Positions 17,130-25,963 are shown, counted from the first letter of the stretch. The stretch is DNA of 64,000 nucleotides from ZLKRG44 sp964555705 (GCA_964555705.1 CAZKTN010000005.1:44270-108269); one strand, 5' to 3'. Notes: generated by a model from the letters alone, not told the origin. Numbers and translations: made by a program.

Positions 17130-17194
17130 GGCAGCGAGGGGCAGCCGCGCGCTCGAGCGCAATGCCGAGCCACGGCACCCCGGCATGGCATCGA

Positions 17195-18058
17195 TCAGTT
17201 GTCGTCGAGCGCAGGGCCCAGCGGATCCCAGATCAGGCCGGGCTTGTTCCAGTCGCCGTCGGGCTGCGAGGGGTCGCGCGAGTCCTGGATGCTCGTGGTC
17301 GCATCTGCATTCTTCACGAGCGCGATGTGGCCGTCAGCGAAGCAGATGTGCCCGCCGTCGAAGTGACGCGCCGCGAACCGCTTCCAGTCGCTTCGGTGGC
17401 GCCGGAGGTCGCGCCCGAAGTGCACGTCGTCGGCGGGGAGCTCCTCGGGCGTGGCGCGCATCTCGAGCATGAACACCGTCTCGGCGGCGCTCGGGATCAT
17501 CGACATGCTGAGCGTGCGGTTGGGGGAGAAGTCGGCGATGTTCCCGTCGGCCTGGAAGGTGTTGTTGAGCTGCGAGTTGGGCACGTAGCAGAAGAAGAAC
17601 GTGCGTCGGATGCCGGCGGCGCCTGAGGGGCCGAACTCCCACGGCGCGCCCTCCTGCGCCTTCGCGGAAGGGTCGAGGAAGATGTTCCGCTCAGGCGGGA
17701 TCGGCGCGCGCCGCTGCGCCAAGAACGCCTCCTCGACGATCTCGGTGTACGGCCGCTGGTCCGCGAACTCCGGGATCGCATTCGCCCAGTACGCGGGCTG
17801 CGCCAGGTTCGCCTGCATCTGCGCAGCGTCCTTGAGCCCCTCCCACGGCAGGCGCTCCTTGTTCGCGGTGGTGTACTGCACCATGCCGCGCCCCCACTGC
17901 TGCAGGTTCGACTTGCTCACCGTGGCGCGGCTGTTCTTCTGCACCGACGAGATCGCGGGGAACAGCAGCCCCACGAGCACGGTGATGACGCCCACGACCA
18001 CGAGCATCTCGACGATCGTGAACGCGCGCCTCCCTGCACCGAGTTGCGTCCTCATCAT
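17195..18058 (-). CDS. Type IV pilin-like protein with H-X9-DG C-terminus
   Basis: 287 residues with a prepilin peptidase site and N-terminal methylation helix (RRAFTIVEMLVVVGVITVL, residues ~10-28). The globular part contains FFFCYVPNSQLNN and the planctomycete-type H-X9-DG element, RHFDGGHICFADGH. Members are exported pseudopilins that are very numerous in Planctomycetota. The start is ATGATG at 18058/18055; the first overlaps the stop of the lamin-tail/dockerin gene by four bases, so the two are co-translated. The spacer to the convergent RNase H-like gene (17130-17194) holds a 12-base palindrome at 17149-17160 that may contribute to termination. Confidence 0.87.
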   Translation of the reverse strand: MMRTQLGAGRRAFTIVEMLVVVGVITVLVGLLFPAISSVQKNSRATVSKSNLQQWGRGMVQYTTANKERLPWEGLKDAAQMQANLAQPAYWANAIPEFADQRPYTEIVEEAFLAQRRAPIPPERNIFLDPSAKAQEGAPWEFGPSGAAGIRRTFFFCYVPNSQLNNTFQADGNIADFSPNRTLSMSMIPSAAETVFMLEMRATPEELPADDVHFGRDLRRHRSDWKRFAARHFDGGHICFADGHIALVKNADATTSIQDSRDPSQPDGDWNKPGLIWDPLGPALDDN

Positions 18059-19875
18059 CCGGTCCAGCCTCCGAGCACGATCGACAGGTCGAATGCGTTG
18101 ACGGTGCCGTCGCCGTTGAGGTCGGCGCTTGCCTGCGAGGAGCCCCATGCGCTGAGCACCGCAGCGAGATCGAGCCCGTCTACGCGATTGTCCCCATTGA
18201 CATCACCGGGCCGCGCCGGCGCGCTGCATCCGCCAAGCGTCTGCGTGAGGGGCTTCGGCGGAGGGCACGTGCCCGGAGGATCGGGAATCCCGTCGCCCGT
18301 GCAGTCGACGAGCGGGCACGGCGTCCACACGTTCGGAGCGCCGAAGGTGCTGTCGGTGGACGTGTCGTCGTACGCCGAGCATGGCGTCACTGTGCCGTCG
18401 ACGTTGGCCTTGAGCCGGCACACGTTCATGCCGCTGACCCGGCCGTGGTTGTAGTAGATGCTGCCCTCTCCGGCCCAGTCGGCCACCACATCGCCAGCCG
18501 AATTGCGTACGCGCATGCGCCAGTCGTCGTTGCTGGTGCTGAACTCGCCGCTGACGTGATCCGGATCGCTTCCCGTCGTGAAGGCGACCACCGACGTGTC
18601 GAAGGAGTTGAGGTTGATCCAGAGGTAGCCCGTCGCCGGGTCGTAGGTCAGGTCGGTGTCGAGCCCGCCCTCCGCCGTGGTGTCCTCGATGATGGTGATG
18701 ATGGTGCCGGCCTCAAGGCCGGCGAGCGCCGCGCTGTTCGCAAGGCGAATCGAGCCCGACGTGCCGTCGCTCACCTCCTGCCACTCGATGGTCCATCCGC
18801 GGATGTCGGCGCCATCCTGCTGCACGACAAGCTCGATCCAGTTCCCGCCGTTGCCCTGTACGCGGCCGAAGAACGAGTCCGATGCGGCGCCACCGTCCTC
18901 GTCAGCGCCCGCCGTGCCGCCGTTGAGCCAGCCGCTTCCCGAGACTGCGTTGTACTCGTTGAGCACGAGCGGGATGCACGCGGCGCAGAGCTCCGCGCGA
19001 ACCGCCGCACGCAGCGGCTCGAAGTCCTGGTAGGTGCGGCATCCGGTGAAGTCGTCGTTCCAGCTGTTGGGCTGGCCGAACGTGGAGTTGTTGGCGTCCT
19101 GGTAGTTGGAGCTCGGCGTGATCGATGGGCCCGGGTTCTCCTCGAGCTTCCCGACCTCCTTGCTGTTGATGCCGGTGCCTGCCCACCCTGGCGCGTTCTC
19201 GCCGACGAGCCCGATCACGACGGCGCCCGTCTCGTCGATGATGCGCGCACGCCAGTTGTCGTTGCCGACGTCGAGCGGGTCGTCGTACTCGGGGGTGGTG
19301 GGGTCGAACACGTTCGCGTTGCAGGTGACGAGCGTCGCATCGAAGCAGTTCACGCTGATCCACCAGTCGCCGCCGCAGGGGCTGAACGAGGTGTCCGTGT
19401 CCAGCCCGCCCGCCGCCGTCGGGCGCTCTGTGATCGTGATGATGGTGCCCGCACGAAGGTCAGCCCAAAGGGGCGACTGCGAGAACGTGATCTCGCCCTG
19501 AGCCACGTTGCCGTTGCCCCACCAGATGTTGGTGCCGTCGGAATCCGATGCGCCGAGCTCGATCCACTGGATCTTCCATCCGCGGATGTCGGCATGGTCG
19601 GCGGTGACCACCAGCTCGATCCAGTCGCCTCCGTTGCCGAGCACGCGCCCGAAGAACGAGTCGTCGTCGTCCGCGCAGTTCACGCCCTCTGGACCCTCGG
19701 GATTTGCGCACGTTGGCGTGGCAGCATCGGGGTTGTTCAGCCACTTGTTGCTGCCTACGCAGTTCCACTCGTTCAGGATGAGGTCAGCCGCGGTGGCATT
19801 GGCCCCCAGCGCGGCAGTCGCCGCGGCGCATGCGGCGGCCAGGATGGGGAGCGTCTGATGGGTGGATCTGCGCAT
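18055..19875 (-). CDS. Secreted protein with two lamin-tail-like repeats and a dockerin
   Basis: 606 residues. The start MRRSTHQ has AGAGAGGT seven bases upstream and opens a signal peptide (ILAAACAAATAALGANATA). Two tandem modules follow (about 32-270 and 295-510). Each begins LxLNEYNxV/LNEWNxV, includes DSFFGRVxGNGGxWIELVV and DIRGWxIxWxE, and ends in a FGxPNxW segment, as in lamin-tail (LTD) domains. The C-terminus is a type I dockerin with two EF-like repeats: GDVNGDNRVDGLDLAAVL and ADLNGDGTVNAFDLSIVL. Probably surface-anchored or assembled through calcium-bound dockerin. TAGGTT at 19938-19943 is a possible -10 with a leader of about 55-60 bases. Confidence 0.82.
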   Translation of the reverse strand: MRRSTHQTLPILAAACAAATAALGANATAADLILNEWNCVGSNKWLNNPDAATPTCANPEGPEGVNCADDDDSFFGRVLGNGGDWIELVVTADHADIRGWKIQWIELGASDSDGTNIWWGNGNVAQGEITFSQSPLWADLRAGTIITITERPTAAGGLDTDTSFSPCGGDWWISVNCFDATLVTCNANVFDPTTPEYDDPLDVGNDNWRARIIDETGAVVIGLVGENAPGWAGTGINSKEVGKLEENPGPSITPSSNYQDANNSTFGQPNSWNDDFTGCRTYQDFEPLRAAVRAELCAACIPLVLNEYNAVSGSGWLNGGTAGADEDGGAASDSFFGRVQGNGGNWIELVVQQDGADIRGWTIEWQEVSDGTSGSIRLANSAALAGLEAGTIITIIEDTTAEGGLDTDLTYDPATGYLWINLNSFDTSVVAFTTGSDPDHVSGEFSTSNDDWRMRVRNSAGDVVADWAGEGSIYYNHGRVSGMNVCRLKANVDGTVTPCSAYDDTSTDSTFGAPNVWTPCPLVDCTGDGIPDPPGTCPPPKPLTQTLGGCSAPARPGDVNGDNRVDGLDLAAVLSAWGSSQASADLNGDGTVNAFDLSIVLGGWTG

Positions 19876-20017
19876 CGGGAAACCTCTCTTGTCGGCGGAA
19901 GCGAGCCGGTCGAGGGGACCGGCCTCAAGCACTGGCAACCTAGTCCGCACCGCCCCAAACCCCTCACAAGGTCATGTTCAAGTTGTGCAAGGACTGTGTG
20001 AAGGGAAGCTGGCGCAC

Positions 20018-20023
20018 TAGCCT
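20018..20023 (+). promoter_or_regulatory. -10 element TAGCCT, 11 bases before choice-of-anchor I start
   Basis: TAGCCT ends 11 bases before the ATG at 20035, the longest gap in the leaderless-type set. No Shine-Dalgarno sequence intervenes. Confidence 0.5.
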
Positions 20024-20034
20024 CGCTCCCGCCT

Positions 20035-21693
20035 ATGGAATTCCTTGCGGCACTGCTCCTGTCGGCGCTCCCGGCGGAAGGCGCACCGCCACTCGCCGGC
20101 GTGCGCGCCAGCGACCCAATCCAGATGCGCGTGGTGGGCACGTGCCGCACCGGACCCTTCGATGCCTCTGCATGCGAGATTGCCGCGTGGCATCCGGCAT
20201 CGTCGCGGCTGCTCGTCACGAGCGCAGCAGCGGGCCTCGTGCCGGTCCAAGTCGGCACCGACCTGAGGCTCTCGCCATCTGACGCACGAGCGATGCGCGG
20301 CATCAGCAGCGTCGCCGTACACGGCGACATGGTGGCCATCTGCGGGAGCGGAGCTGACGCGTCCTCGGTTGGAGAGGTCATCATCCTCGACCCCCTGATG
20401 AAGGAGCTCGCGTCCATTCCTGTGGGCCATGGCCCTGACATGCTGACCTTCACGCCTGATGGCCGCACGCTGATCGTCGCCAACGAGGCGGAGCCAAGCG
20501 ACGACGGGTCGATCGACCACCCGGGAACGCTGTCGATCATCGACCTCTCGAATGGCGTCGCCCAACCCTCCGTGCGGCACGTGACCTTCGAGTCCTTCGA
20601 GCCTCAGGCCGATGCACTCCGAGCGCGCGGGCTGCACGCGCCGATGCCGGGGCGCTCGCTGGTCCAGCAGCTCGAGCCTGAGTACATCGCGGTGAGCCCC
20701 GACGGACGGTGGGCGTTCGTCTCGATGCAGGAGGCCAACGCCATCGCCATCGTGGACATCGCCAAGGCGCGCTGCATTGCGCTAGAGCCGCTCGGCATGA
20801 AGGACTTCGGCGCCGATGGCGTCGGGCTCGATCCGTCGGACAAGGATGGCGGCCCAGCCATCGCCCGCTGGCCCATTCACGGCCTCTACCAGCCAGACAC
20901 GCTCGCGTGCTTCGTGCACGGCAAGGAGCTGTTTGTGGCATCTGCAAACGAGGGCGAGCCGCGCGACCACTCCTTCTGGAGCGAAGTGCGAAGGCTGTCG
21001 GAGCTGGCGCACCGCGACGGCGGCAGCATGCCCGTGCTGGATGCGCAGGCGTTTCCCGCCACGGCCCCTGATGGTGCCGGACCGGAGCTGCAGCTGCGCA
21101 CCCCTGCGAGGCTCCGCGCGGCGGATGGCGCAGGTCGGCTGCAGGTTTCGCGCGTGGCGGGCGATGTTGATGGCGACGGCGACTCCGACAGGCTCATCAC
21201 GTTCGGCGGCCGCAGCGCAAGTCTCTGGCGCGTGCGCTGCGACGATGCGGGAACGCCACTGGGTCTTGAGCTCGCATGGGATTCGGGAAGTGCAATCGAG
21301 CGCACCATCCTCGAGCGCATGCCGAAGGCCTTCAACGCCGACCACGACAAGGGCGACTCAGCGGACGCGCGCAGCGATGTGCGCGGACCCGAGCCTGAGG
21401 GACTCGCGGTGGCCGACATCGGCGGTCGCCGCATCCTGTTCGTCGGGCTCGAGCGCCCGGGCGGCGTGATCGCATGGGACATCACCGACCCCCGTGCGCC
21501 AACGCTCGCGACCTACGCGAATCGGCGGGACCCGCAGGCCGATGCCCCTGATGCCGCAGGAGACCTAGGTCCCGAGGGGCTGCTTGTCATCCCGGCGGCC
21601 ACGAGCCCCACCGGCAGGCCGCTTCTCGTCGTCTGCAATGAGGTCAGCGGCACGCTGACGGTGCTCGAGATTCTCGGCCCACACGCACACTGA
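20035..21693 (+). CDS. Secreted choice-of-anchor I family beta-propeller protein
   Basis: 552 residues, short signal peptide (MEFLAALLLSALPAEG), then a beta-propeller. Family marks: PDMLTFTPDGRTLIVANEAE, LEPEYIAVSPDGRWAFVSMQ, a VASANEGEPRD segment, FNADHDKGDSADARSDVRGP and PEPEGLAVADIGGRRILFVG, plus ERPGGVIAWDI. Members are often labelled alkaline phosphatase-like, but no catalytic site is established. Here the usual C-terminal surface anchor is missing: the protein ends directly after the propeller (VLEILGPHAH). Likely periplasmic or extracellular. It is a monocistronic unit. Confidence 0.85.
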   Translation: MEFLAALLLSALPAEGAPPLAGVRASDPIQMRVVGTCRTGPFDASACEIAAWHPASSRLLVTSAAAGLVPVQVGTDLRLSPSDARAMRGISSVAVHGDMVAICGSGADASSVGEVIILDPLMKELASIPVGHGPDMLTFTPDGRTLIVANEAEPSDDGSIDHPGTLSIIDLSNGVAQPSVRHVTFESFEPQADALRARGLHAPMPGRSLVQQLEPEYIAVSPDGRWAFVSMQEANAIAIVDIAKARCIALEPLGMKDFGADGVGLDPSDKDGGPAIARWPIHGLYQPDTLACFVHGKELFVASANEGEPRDHSFWSEVRRLSELAHRDGGSMPVLDAQAFPATAPDGAGPELQLRTPARLRAADGAGRLQVSRVAGDVDGDGDSDRLITFGGRSASLWRVRCDDAGTPLGLELAWDSGSAIERTILERMPKAFNADHDKGDSADARSDVRGPEPEGLAVADIGGRRILFVGLERPGGVIAWDITDPRAPTLATYANRRDPQADAPDAAGDLGPEGLLVIPAATSPTGRPLLVVCNEVSGTLTVLEILGPHAH

Positions 21694-21697
21694 CCAA

Positions 21698-21703
21698 TAG
21701 GCT
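21698..21703 (+). promoter_or_regulatory. Possible -10 element TAGGCT for the LpxH-like operon
   Basis: TAGGCT lies 71 bases before the ATG at 21775, directly after the preceding gene. If used, it gives a leader of about 65 bases that contains the RBS hairpin at 21755-21770. Confidence 0.35.
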
Positions 21704-21754
21704 GACCTGTCGCGCACATGCGCTGAACCGATCCTGAACGCGCCAATCCGATCA

Positions 21755-21770
21755 ATGTCCGTAAGGACAT
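21755..21770 (+). promoter_or_regulatory. Hairpin that buries the ribosome binding site of the LpxH-like gene
   Basis: ATGTCC-GTAA-GGACAT is a perfect six-pair stem closed by a GNRA-type GUAA tetraloop. The Shine-Dalgarno AAGGA (21763-21767) sits in the loop and 3' arm, seven bases before the ATG at 21775. Folding would hide the ribosome binding site. Confidence 0.5.
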
Positions 21771-21774
21771 TTGC

Positions 21775-22659
21775 ATGCGGACCCGCTTCAGGACAGTCTG
21801 GATCAGCGACACCCACTTGGGCACGCGCGGTGCGCAGGCGCATGAGCTTGCGTGGTTCCTGCAGCACGTCCAGTGCGACTACCTGTACCTCGTGGGCGAC
21901 ATCATCGACATGTGGCGGCTCAAGCAGCGATGGCTGTGGCCGGAGTCGCACAACACGGTGGTGCGCCGCATACTCAAGCACGCCACACGCGGCGCGAAGG
22001 TCACGCTGATCCCGGGCAACCACGACGACGCGCTGCGCCCCTACGCGGGGCTCGACATCGGCGGCATCCGCATCGAGCTCAATGCGGCGCACCGCACCGC
22101 AGACGGCCGCAGCCTGCTCATCAGCCACGGCGACCAGTACGACCTCGTCGTGCAGCACCACCGCGCGCTGAGCATGCTCGGCGGATGGGCGTACGACGGC
22201 CTGCTGCGCGTCAACCGCGGATGGAACTTGGCGCGCTCCGCGTTCGGCCTCCCCTACCACTCGCTGTCCGGCGCAATCAAGTCCAAGGTGAAGGGCGCCT
22301 GCCAGTTCATCAGCCGATTCGAGGACGAGCTTGTGGCTGAGGCGCTCCGCGGCGGGTTCGACGGCGTCGTGTGCGGCCACATCCACAAGGCCGAGTCGCG
22401 CAGCCTCGGCGTCGCCTACTACAACTGCGGCGACTGGGTCGAGAGCTGCACGGCGCTCGTCGAGGACGACACAGGCGCGATCCGCGTTCTTGACGGCCTC
22501 GCGTTCAACGCCGCGCACCGCAGTGGGGCGCACGCCGCGCCAGCGGTCACCGCGCCGATCCACGATGCGCCGCACGATGACGGCGACGAGTGGGTCGCAC
22601 CCACACTTCCGTTCCCGCTGCCCGCGGTACCGGCGCGCGCGAGGGCAGTCGGCGAATGA
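21775..22659 (+). CDS. UDP-2,3-diacylglucosamine diphosphatase-like metallophosphoesterase
   Basis: 294-residue calcineurin-type phosphoesterase of the LpxH-related group (COG2908). Metal ligands: ISDTHLG, VGDIIDMW, PGNHDD, SHGDQYD and CGHIHKAE. LpxH cleaves UDP-diacylglucosamine to lipid X in lipid A synthesis; LpxH-related proteins also act in other pathways, so the exact substrate is inferred. The last ~50 residues are a Pro/Asp-rich tail. Its stop overlaps the ATG of a lipid-type glycosyltransferase (ATGA), and lptD occurs elsewhere in the window, favouring an envelope glycolipid role. A hairpin covers the Shine-Dalgarno sequence. Confidence 0.82.
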   Translation: MRTRFRTVWISDTHLGTRGAQAHELAWFLQHVQCDYLYLVGDIIDMWRLKQRWLWPESHNTVVRRILKHATRGAKVTLIPGNHDDALRPYAGLDIGGIRIELNAAHRTADGRSLLISHGDQYDLVVQHHRALSMLGGWAYDGLLRVNRGWNLARSAFGLPYHSLSGAIKSKVKGACQFISRFEDELVAEALRGGFDGVVCGHIHKAESRSLGVAYYNCGDWVESCTALVEDDTGAIRVLDGLAFNAAHRSGAHAAPAVTAPIHDAPHDDGDEWVAPTLPFPLPAVPARARAVGE

Positions 22660-23894
22660 CCTCCTCAAGCAGGCCGCGCATCGCGCTTCTGACCGCCAGC
22701 GTCGGCAGCGGCCACACGCGTGCCGCACAGGCGGCGGCGGCTGCGCTGCGGCAGCAGTCGCACGCTGACCGCACGACCCGCGCGCACGACATGCGAATCC
22801 AGGTGTTCGATGCGCTCGAGGACTCCAACGCCGCTTTCCGCACGCTCTACCGCGACGGGTACCTCGCGCTCGTGAGGCACGCGCCACGGCTCGTGGGCAT
22901 GCTCTACGACGGTACTGACCGCGCACGCAGCGGACCCACCGATCCCGTGCGGCGCGCGATCCAGCGGCGCGCGCTGAGCCGCTTCTCCGACAGGCTCGCG
23001 GCATTCGCGCCCGACCTTGTGGTGAGCACGCACTTCCTCACCTCGGAGTGGTTCGCGTGGATGCGGCGCCGGCGGGTCATCGACTGCCCGATGGTCACGG
23101 TCGTCACCGACCTCCACCCGCATGCGATCTGGCTGCACGGACCCTGCGAGGCGGTGTGCGTGTCGTCCGAGAGCGCGGCAGGCATCGTGCGCGCCACTGC
23201 GCGCGCGGAGCATGCTGAGGTGACCGGCATTCCGATCGACCCCGCATTCGCGCAGCCGATGTCGCGCGAGGAGGCGGCGCACATCGTCGGCGATGCACGC
23301 CATGGATCGGAGGGCGCGCCAGTCGATCCCTCGCGTCCGCGCGTGATCTTCTCCACTGGCGGCTGCTGCGTCGGTCCGGTGCGGCAGATGTGGGAGTCGC
23401 TGCTCGAGCTGCCGCGCGACATCGAGCTTGTCGCGATCTGCGGCCACAGCGCCAAGGCGAAGGAGAGCCTCGAGGCGCTGGCGCGCAATCACGGTGCAGA
23501 GGGCCGCGTGCGCGTGCTCGGGTTCACCGACCGCATGCACGCGTGGATGGCGGCAGCGGATGCGCTCGTGGGCAAGCCGGGCGGACTCACTAGCGCAGAG
23601 TGCCGCGCGCGCGGGCTCCCCATGGTGATCGCGTGCGCGGTACCCGGCCAGGAGGACCGCAATGCGCACTGCATGGAGCGATGGGGATGCGCGGTCCGGT
23701 GCACGACACCGGCCGATGCGGGCGCGGTCGTGAGGAGCCTGATGTCGGACCGCGGGCGCCTGAGGTCCATGTCGGAAGCCGCGCTTGCGCACGCTCAGCC
23801 CAACTCGGCACGTGCCGTCGCCGCCGTGGTGCAGCGCATCGGCGGCACGATGCGAGCGGCGCCTGCGCAGCCGCGCGAGGTCGTCGCGGCCTGA
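22656..23894 (+). CDS. GT28-family glycosyltransferase, MGDG synthase/UgtP-like
   Basis: 412 residues. The N-terminal Rossmann half begins IALLTASVGSGHTRAAQAAA, the GxGH motif of monogalactosyldiacylglycerol synthases and UgtP-type diacylglycerol glucosyltransferases, followed by STHFLTSEWFAWM and VTDLHPHAIWLHG. The C-terminal half binds nucleotide sugar: VIFSTGGCC, VLGFTDRMHAWMAAADALVG, KPGGLTSAECRARGLP and PGQEDRNAHCM. It would glycosylate a membrane lipid at the inner membrane. It is translationally coupled (ATGA) to the LpxH-like phosphatase, which suggests a joint step in glycolipid or lipid A-like synthesis. Confidence 0.83.
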   Translation: MTSSSRPRIALLTASVGSGHTRAAQAAAAALRQQSHADRTTRAHDMRIQVFDALEDSNAAFRTLYRDGYLALVRHAPRLVGMLYDGTDRARSGPTDPVRRAIQRRALSRFSDRLAAFAPDLVVSTHFLTSEWFAWMRRRRVIDCPMVTVVTDLHPHAIWLHGPCEAVCVSSESAAGIVRATARAEHAEVTGIPIDPAFAQPMSREEAAHIVGDARHGSEGAPVDPSRPRVIFSTGGCCVGPVRQMWESLLELPRDIELVAICGHSAKAKESLEALARNHGAEGRVRVLGFTDRMHAWMAAADALVGKPGGLTSAECRARGLPMVIACAVPGQEDRNAHCMERWGCAVRCTTPADAGAVVRSLMSDRGRLRSMSEAALAHAQPNSARAVAAVVQRIGGTMRAAPAQPREVVAA

Positions 23895-23900
23895 CTCACC

Positions 23901-23906
23901 TACCTT
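23901..23906 (+). promoter_or_regulatory. -10 element TACCTT, 7 bases before chrA GTG
   Basis: TACCTT starts six bases after the previous stop, and the GTG at 23914 follows seven bases later. It supports that GTG as the start. Confidence 0.5.
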
Positions 23907-23913
23907 CCCGCTC

Positions 23914-25152
23914 GTGCACGACGACGGGCATGCGCCGGCGCCCCAACTCACTTCCCGACCCGCTCGCGTCGCGGAGGTGCTGGGCACGTTCGCCAGCCTC
24001 GGCATGACGTCGTTCGGTGGCCCCATTGCGCACCTCTCGCACTTCCGCGAGCGGTGCGTCACGCAGCTCCGGTGGATCGACGACGCCCAGTATGCGCAGC
24101 TCGTCGCCTACTGCCATGCGCTGCCGGGACCGACGAGTTCGCAGACGGGCTTCCTGCTTGGCTGGCTGCGTGCAGGACCTGTGGGCGCCATCGCCGCCTG
24201 GCTCGCGTTCACCGCGCCCAGCGCGGCCGTGATGATCACGCTCGCGATCGCGCTTGGCGCAAGCGCAGACCTCTCCACTTCGGGCTGGATCGCAGGCATG
24301 AAGGCGATCGTGCCTGCGGTGGTGCTGCACGCTGCGGCAGGGATGGCACGCACGCTGTGTCGAGGTCTGCCGAGGATCGGCATCGCGATGGCCGCGGGCG
24401 GCATCGCGCTCGCGTGGGACCATCCGCTTGACCAGATTGTGGCGATCGCGACTGGCGCATGGCTCGGCGCGGCCATCCTTCGGCGTGCAGATGCACATGA
24501 GCCAGCGCCGCGTGCCCACCCGCTCCGCATTGGCCGCGCCGCATCGATCGCATGCGTGGCGCTCCTGGCGATCACGCTCATCGCAGCGCTCGTCGTGCAC
24601 AGCGGCTGCATCACGCCGTATGCCAGCGCCGGGGCACTGGTGTTCGGCGGCGGGCACGTCGTGCTTCCGCTGCTCGAGGCTGATCTCGTGCCCGGCATTG
24701 TGGACCAGTCGCAGTTCCTTGCCGGCTACGGCGCCGCTCAGGCGGTTCCCGGCCCGCTGTTCACGGTCGCCTCCTACCTCGGCGCCTCCGCGGCCGTGCG
24801 CGCAGGCGATACTGAAGGTGCGGCCGTGCTGTGGGGCACCGTCGCCACGATCTCCATCTTCGCGCCGGGGCTGCTGCTGGCGGTGTGCGCATGGCCCGCG
24901 TGGGCGTCCCTCTCTCGAGTCGCTGGCGCGATGCGCGCACTCGCAGGCGTGCAGGCAGCGGTCACCGGCCTCCTTGCGGCCGCACTCATCGAGACGGTGG
25001 TGCCCGCATCGGTCGCCCCTTCAGGCCGGCCTGACCTGTGGCTCTGCGCGATCGCCGCGATCGCGTTCGTCGCGCTTCGCTGGGGTGCGCCCGCATGGGT
25101 GGTGACGGTGGGCGGATCGCTCCTAGGAGCCGCGATTGCCGCGCTACGCTGA
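23914..25152 (+). CDS. chrA: Chromate transporter (ChrA family, two CHR domains)
   Basis: 412-residue inner-membrane protein with the duplicated CHR architecture. The N-terminal half has SLGMTSFGGPIAHLSHF with the FGGP motif and ALPGPTSSQTGFLLG. The C-terminal half has GALVFGGGHVVLPLLEADLV and AVPGPLFTVASYLG. Long-chain ChrA proteins export chromate by a proton-linked mechanism; many homologues have other or unknown substrates. The GTG at 23914 was chosen because TACCTT lies seven bases before it and the next in-frame ATG would cut into the first CHR domain. No chrB regulator is nearby. Confidence 0.88.
   Translation: MHDDGHAPAPQLTSRPARVAEVLGTFASLGMTSFGGPIAHLSHFRERCVTQLRWIDDAQYAQLVAYCHALPGPTSSQTGFLLGWLRAGPVGAIAAWLAFTAPSAAVMITLAIALGASADLSTSGWIAGMKAIVPAVVLHAAAGMARTLCRGLPRIGIAMAAGGIALAWDHPLDQIVAIATGAWLGAAILRRADAHEPAPRAHPLRIGRAASIACVALLAITLIAALVVHSGCITPYASAGALVFGGGHVVLPLLEADLVPGIVDQSQFLAGYGAAQAVPGPLFTVASYLGASAAVRAGDTEGAAVLWGTVATISIFAPGLLLAVCAWPAWASLSRVAGAMRALAGVQAAVTGLLAAALIETVVPASVAPSGRPDLWLCAIAAIAFVALRWGAPAWVVTVGGSLLGAAIAALR
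25145..25150 (+). promoter_or_regulatory. -10 element TACGCT, 6 bases before M48 protease start
   Basis: TACGCT overlaps the end of chrA (its stop is the TGA at 25150-25152) and is followed by GAATTC and the ATG at 25157. It is a compact junction with no Shine-Dalgarno sequence. Confidence 0.5.
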
Positions 25153-25156
25153 ATTC

Positions 25157-25963
25157 ATGCGCTGCACACTCCCCGGAACGTTCGCCCTGCTTGCTGCCCT
25201 CGCGCTCGCACCTGCTGTCGGATGCACCACCGTCTCCGGCAGCGGCCGCTCGCAGCTGAACATGCTCTCGGCGTCGGATGAGCGCAGCCTCGGCGAGCAG
25301 GCCTACGCGGAGGAGGTCTCCGGCGCCAAGGTGATCAACTCGGGTCCCGACTACGAGCGGGTGAAGCGCGTCTCGCGCCGCATCTTCGAGAGCGCCAACC
25401 GCAACCATGCGATCGCGCGCACCTTCAGCTGGGAGGTCGTGCTGATTGACGACCCGAAGACGGTCAACGCGTGGGCGCTGCCGGGCGGCAAGTGCGCGGT
25501 CTACTCGGGACTGCTGAAGGTTGCGGACACCGACGACATGCTCGCGGTCGTCATGGGCCACGAGTGCGCGCACGCCACGTCGCGGCACTCGGGCGAGCGC
25601 ATCACGCAGCAGCTCCTCGGCGAGACGCTCATGAACACCGCATTCGTGCTTGCCGACATGCCACCCGCGGGACAGCAGGCGGTGATGGCGGGCATGGGGC
25701 TCGGTGGCCTCGCCTTCAGCCGAAGCCACGAGACCGAGGCAGACGAGATCGGGCTCATCATCTCCGCCGATGCAGGCTTCGACCCTCGCGCCGCGATCAC
25801 GCTCTGGCAGCGCATGGATGCCGCGTCGCCCGGCACCGTCGAGTTCCTCTCCACCCACCCCAAGGAGAGCACCCGCATCGCACGCCTGCAGCGCATGATG
25901 CCCGAGGCGATGGCGATCTACGAAGCGCGCACCGCAGCGCCCGCCCCGACCGGCGTGAACTGA
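25157..25963 (+). CDS. M48-family zinc metalloprotease, lipoprotein
   Basis: 268 residues. The signal peptide ends in a lipobox-like APAVGC (Cys at about 23), so the mature protein is probably lipid-anchored and periplasmic. The catalytic zinc site is HECAH in VVMGHECAHATSRHSG, with the third ligand Glu in SHETEADEIG. The order of motifs matches the LoiP/BepA-like M48 peptidases that act in outer-membrane protein quality control, including NAWALPGGKCAVYSGLL. No TPR tail like that of BepA is present, so it resembles LoiP more. ATG 25157 fits the TACGCT element. Confidence 0.88.
   Translation: MRCTLPGTFALLAALALAPAVGCTTVSGSGRSQLNMLSASDERSLGEQAYAEEVSGAKVINSGPDYERVKRVSRRIFESANRNHAIARTFSWEVVLIDDPKTVNAWALPGGKCAVYSGLLKVADTDDMLAVVMGHECAHATSRHSGERITQQLLGETLMNTAFVLADMPPAGQQAVMAGMGLGGLAFSRSHETEADEIGLIISADAGFDPRAAITLWQRMDAASPGTVEFLSTHPKESTRIARLQRMMPEAMAIYEARTAAPAPTGVN

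Noticed and set aside
21755..22009. ATG inside the hairpin as a start codon
   Set aside because: It opens a different frame with no domain; the phosphoesterase frame starts at 21775 with AAGGA at good distance.
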